From assembly GCA_005239615.1 (NCBI GenBank), contig SBBR01000021.1:1-6411 (forward strand): a DNA stretch of 6,411 nt, in the 5' to 3' direction. Source of the stretch: an archaeon (GTDB taxonomy: Archaea > Iainarchaeota > Iainarchaeia > Iainarchaeales > Iainarchaeaceae). Below the pieces are notes generated by a model. That model saw nothing but the letters and a program-made list of their open reading frames with translations. It searched no databases and was not told where the DNA came from. How positions within the stretch are numbered: position 1 is the first letter of the stretch; every line of letters starts with the position of its first letter. Shown here piece after piece: positions 4,501 to 6,411 of this stretch. The position numbers and the translations under genes are program-made.

Positions 4501-6411
4501 GTGGACTTCATCAGGACAGCGTCAATAATCCTTGTTTCAATTTTCATACTGGGGGCGCCGGCTTTTGCCGACACCACACAGCTCTCGGCCTCCCTTGTTT
4601 CGGCGGACGAAGACAGGGCAGGAAGGTGGGGTGTTTTCGGCCCCGGAAGCGGGAGCATGGGTGGTCCGAACGACTGGAAGTGGGTTGCGAACATCTACCT
4701 TGACACCCCGGCCGACTCGAACGCCACTGTGGCCAAGAGCATCAGGGGCATCATTATCACCAACACCAATTACCTAGAAGCGTGGTCGACGAGCAACTCA
4801 GCAATATACTGGAAGTCCCCATATCCATTGGTAGTTTTCTTTGATGGCGCTCAGGCGAATACGGATTACTCGGATTTGCTCGGCATAGCACTGAGGCCGG
4901 GCAGCAACAGCCTCAGGCTCTACGGCCAGGTGGAAACCACTAAGTATAGCGGCGGCGTTGTCACGATAAAGTTTACCGACGGCACGACCTTATCAGCCGC
5001 ATTGCCCTCTTCCACAATAGCCCCCAGAACGACTTCACAGCCTTCAAACACTGCACCGAGGTTCACGGCAGCTATACATAGTATGCAGTTCTACCTGAAT
5101 GCGGGAGCACAACCCAACATTGTTGACCTCTCTGGATACGCTTACGACAGCGAACAGTCAAGCCAGAGCCTCAGTTACTCGATAGTTTCACAATCAAACC
5201 CAAGCGCAATCAACTGCTACGTCAGTGCAACTTCGCTCGGGTGCAGCCCGCCGGCACAAACAGGAACAAACACGATAACCATCAGGGCGACAGACTCCCA
5301 AGGAAGCAGCGCCACCACGAGCTTCAGCATAACCGTGAATGCGGCCCAGAACTCCCCGCCCTCAATCAACGGCCTACCCGACCTCACGCTCCTAGCGAAT
5401 GCCGGCGAGCAGAGCATCAACCTCGCGGATTACTCTTACGACAGCGAAACCCCGGACGACCAACTCGTGTTCTCGGTTGTTTCACAGTCAGACACCGGAG
5501 TGGCGAACTGCAGCGTCGAGGGAAGGAACCTCAGGTGCTGGCAGGTTTCTCCTTACAGGAGTGGTTCGAGCAATGTGACTGTTCAGGTTGCGGACAGGCC
5601 TGCTTCAGGGCCTACTGCCACTGCAAGCGACACCTTAGTCGTCACAGTGCCCCCCAGGTACATTTACAGCGGCTATTCTTACTTTGATTACTATGACGAT
5701 TACTATTACGGCAATGATTATTACGGCCGTAGGTACAGCTCCTCGCCTGTGCTGAACAACCTGCCTGATATCATGATAGAGGAGAACGCAGGCTATAGGC
5801 AATACATCCTCGACCTTTGGAGCTACGCCTACGACAACGAGGATGCAGATGACAGGCTCAGCTTCAGGATAGCTGATCAGTCAAACACAGACCTCATCTA
5901 CTGCAACATCAGAGACAACAGGTATTTGGAGTGCGATGCCCCAAGGCGCGACAGCACAGGTACAAGCACGCTCAGGGTAGAGGTTGAGGACAGGAGCGGC
6001 AGGACTACTGCAGGATACATGGAGGTGGAGGTCGGAAGCAGGTATATGGGTGGTAGCTGCCAGAGCATCTACGCTGTGAAAAGGACAATCTACATTGGGG
6101 ATAATGAGGCAAGGCACGCCTACCTCGACCTGAGGAACAGCTCCGACAGGGAGTTCAGGGTGAGGGATGTGCAGCTCAGCGACAACAGCCCAGACATCAC
6201 TATCCGGAATGTGAGGTTTGATTCCTATATTAGCCCGAGGGGCACGATGAGGGTGGATTTCGACGTCGAGACAGCCGGCTTCTATGGTTTGCGGGAGGCT
6301 ACAATCAATGTCGAAACTCGCGGTGAGTTCGCTGACGGCAGGTCGTGCGGCTTCTCAGAGACAAAGACTCAGCCAGTCAGGGTCGTGATAAGCGGTTCCT
6401 CGCCAAGCAAC
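4501..6411 (+). CDS. Secreted multi-domain surface protein with Cys-paired Ig-like repeats (3' partial)
   Basis: The frame is open for 637 codons and runs off the right edge. A signal peptide is clear: residues 1-23 with a hydrophobic core (ASIILVSIFILGAPAFA) and an AxA cleavage site before D24. Residues 24 to about 180 form a beta-rich module containing VFGPGSG, WSTSN, YPLVVFFDG and LYGQVE. Three Ig/cadherin-like repeats follow (183-280, 284-383, 416-511), each with a PD or SM lead strand, a YDSE or YDNE turn, a Cys pair, and a final I/V-T-V strand. A Tyr-rich linker (384-415) separates repeats 2 and 3. A fourth beta-rich region with C520 and C616 reaches the edge. The start is GTG 4501, with GGTG 6 bases upstream and a TATA box further up; GTG 4492 is an alternative. 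It is probably cell-envelope bound or extracellular (adhesion, S-layer accessory); any membrane anchor lies beyond the window. Several N-x-S/T sequons are present. No enzyme motif is seen. Confidence 0.9.
   Translation, partial: MDFIRTASIILVSIFILGAPAFADTTQLSASLVSADEDRAGRWGVFGPGSGSMGGPNDWKWVANIYLDTPADSNATVAKSIRGIIITNTNYLEAWSTSNSAIYWKSPYPLVVFFDGAQANTDYSDLLGIALRPGSNSLRLYGQVETTKYSGGVVTIKFTDGTTLSAALPSSTIAPRTTSQPSNTAPRFTAAIHSMQFYLNAGAQPNIVDLSGYAYDSEQSSQSLSYSIVSQSNPSAINCYVSATSLGCSPPAQTGTNTITIRATDSQGSSATTSFSITVNAAQNSPPSINGLPDLTLLANAGEQSINLADYSYDSETPDDQLVFSVVSQSDTGVANCSVEGRNLRCWQVSPYRSGSSNVTVQVADRPASGPTATASDTLVVTVPPRYIYSGYSYFDYYDDYYYGNDYYGRRYSSSPVLNNLPDIMIEENAGYRQYILDLWSYAYDNEDADDRLSFRIADQSNTDLIYCNIRDNRYLECDAPRRDSTGTSTLRVEVEDRSGRTTAGYMEVEVGSRYMGGSCQSIYAVKRTIYIGDNEARHAYLDLRNSSDREFRVRDVQLSDNSPDITIRNVRFDSYISPRGTMRVDFDVETAGFYGLREATINVETRGEFADGRSCGFSETKTQPVRVVISGSSPSN
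5047..6033 (+). repeat. Three protein-level tandem repeats, each with a close cysteine pair
   Basis: Units occupy 5047-5340, 5350-5649 and 5746-6033, of 96-100 residues. Each has a D/Y-rich turn (GYAYDSE, DYSYDSE, SYAYDNE), then an xSVVSQS/IVSQS/IADQS phrase, then two cysteines: C239/C248, C337/C346 and C468/C478. Spacing of 9, 9 and 10 residues suggests a disulfide across a beta hairpin in each unit. The DNA of the units has diverged, so duplication is not recent. Confidence 0.8.
5650..5745 (+). other. Tyrosine-rich linker with DNA-level short repeats
   Basis: Residues 384-415 hold 12 tyrosines in 32 residues with Asp, Gly and Arg (for example FDYYDDYYYGNDYYGRRY). The DNA contains exact direct repeats: GATTACTAT at 5686-5694 and 5698-5706 (period 12), and TATTACGGC at 5704-5712 and 5719-5727 (period 15). 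Both periods are multiples of 3, so they look like slippage expansions that kept the frame. Confidence 0.75.

Noticed and set aside
4481..4528. ATG at 4481 as start of a gene before the surface protein
   Set aside because: It is out of frame with the signal peptide and reaches a stop after 15 codons.
5241..5687. Plus-strand frame of 148 codons inside the surface-protein gene
   Set aside because: Out-of-frame shadow; the main frame has a signal peptide and three aligned repeats.

Overview
The window looks like a piece of an archaeal genome, probably from one of the small-genome (DPANN-like) lineages. The evidence is A/T-rich TATA-like boxes about 25-28 bases before several start codons, a mixture of apparently leaderless genes and genes with GAGGTG-type ribosome sites, heavy use of AGG and ATA codons, a COG3620-type HTH-CBS regulator, and a large secreted repeat protein. 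I see no rRNA, tRNA, CRISPR array or insertion sequence. The lineage is an inference; no marker gene here fixes it.

Left part (1-681). A TrmB-like HTH gene starts at 42 on the minus strand and runs off the left edge; only 14 codons are visible. Facing away from it on the plus strand are a zinc-ribbon microprotein (two CxxC pairs) with no ordinary start codon in its open frame, and a small membrane-protein gene whose coding signal jumps frame at least once, so it is either broken or affected by sequence errors. Frame disruptions cluster only here, and C runs lie near several possible break points.

Middle part (685-2275). Two minus-strand genes follow: a YbaK/ProX-type editing domain protein (aminoacyl-tRNA deacylase family), and a 117-residue protein of unknown function with a strong ribosome site. 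Divergent from the latter is a plus-strand gene for a non-secreted transglutaminase-fold protein with a visible Cys-His-Asp triad and A/T-richer codon use.

Right-centre (2319-4330). An intact bacterial-type S-adenosylmethionine synthetase (metK, minus) is divergent from an HTH plus two-CBS-domain regulator (plus). Their 245-base shared intergenic region holds a 9-base word present in the same orientation relative to each gene, a second shared 7-base word, and two further inverted repeats. Because some archaeal CBS pairs bind S-adenosylmethionine, this pair could be a feedback circuit on its synthesis. This is the most interesting testable idea in the window.

Right part (4501-6411). A long secreted protein with a signal peptide starts at a GTG and is still open at the right edge (637 codons seen). 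It has an N-terminal module, three Ig/cadherin-like repeats each carrying a close Cys pair, a very tyrosine-rich linker between repeats 2 and 3, and a fourth beta-rich region with its own two cysteines.
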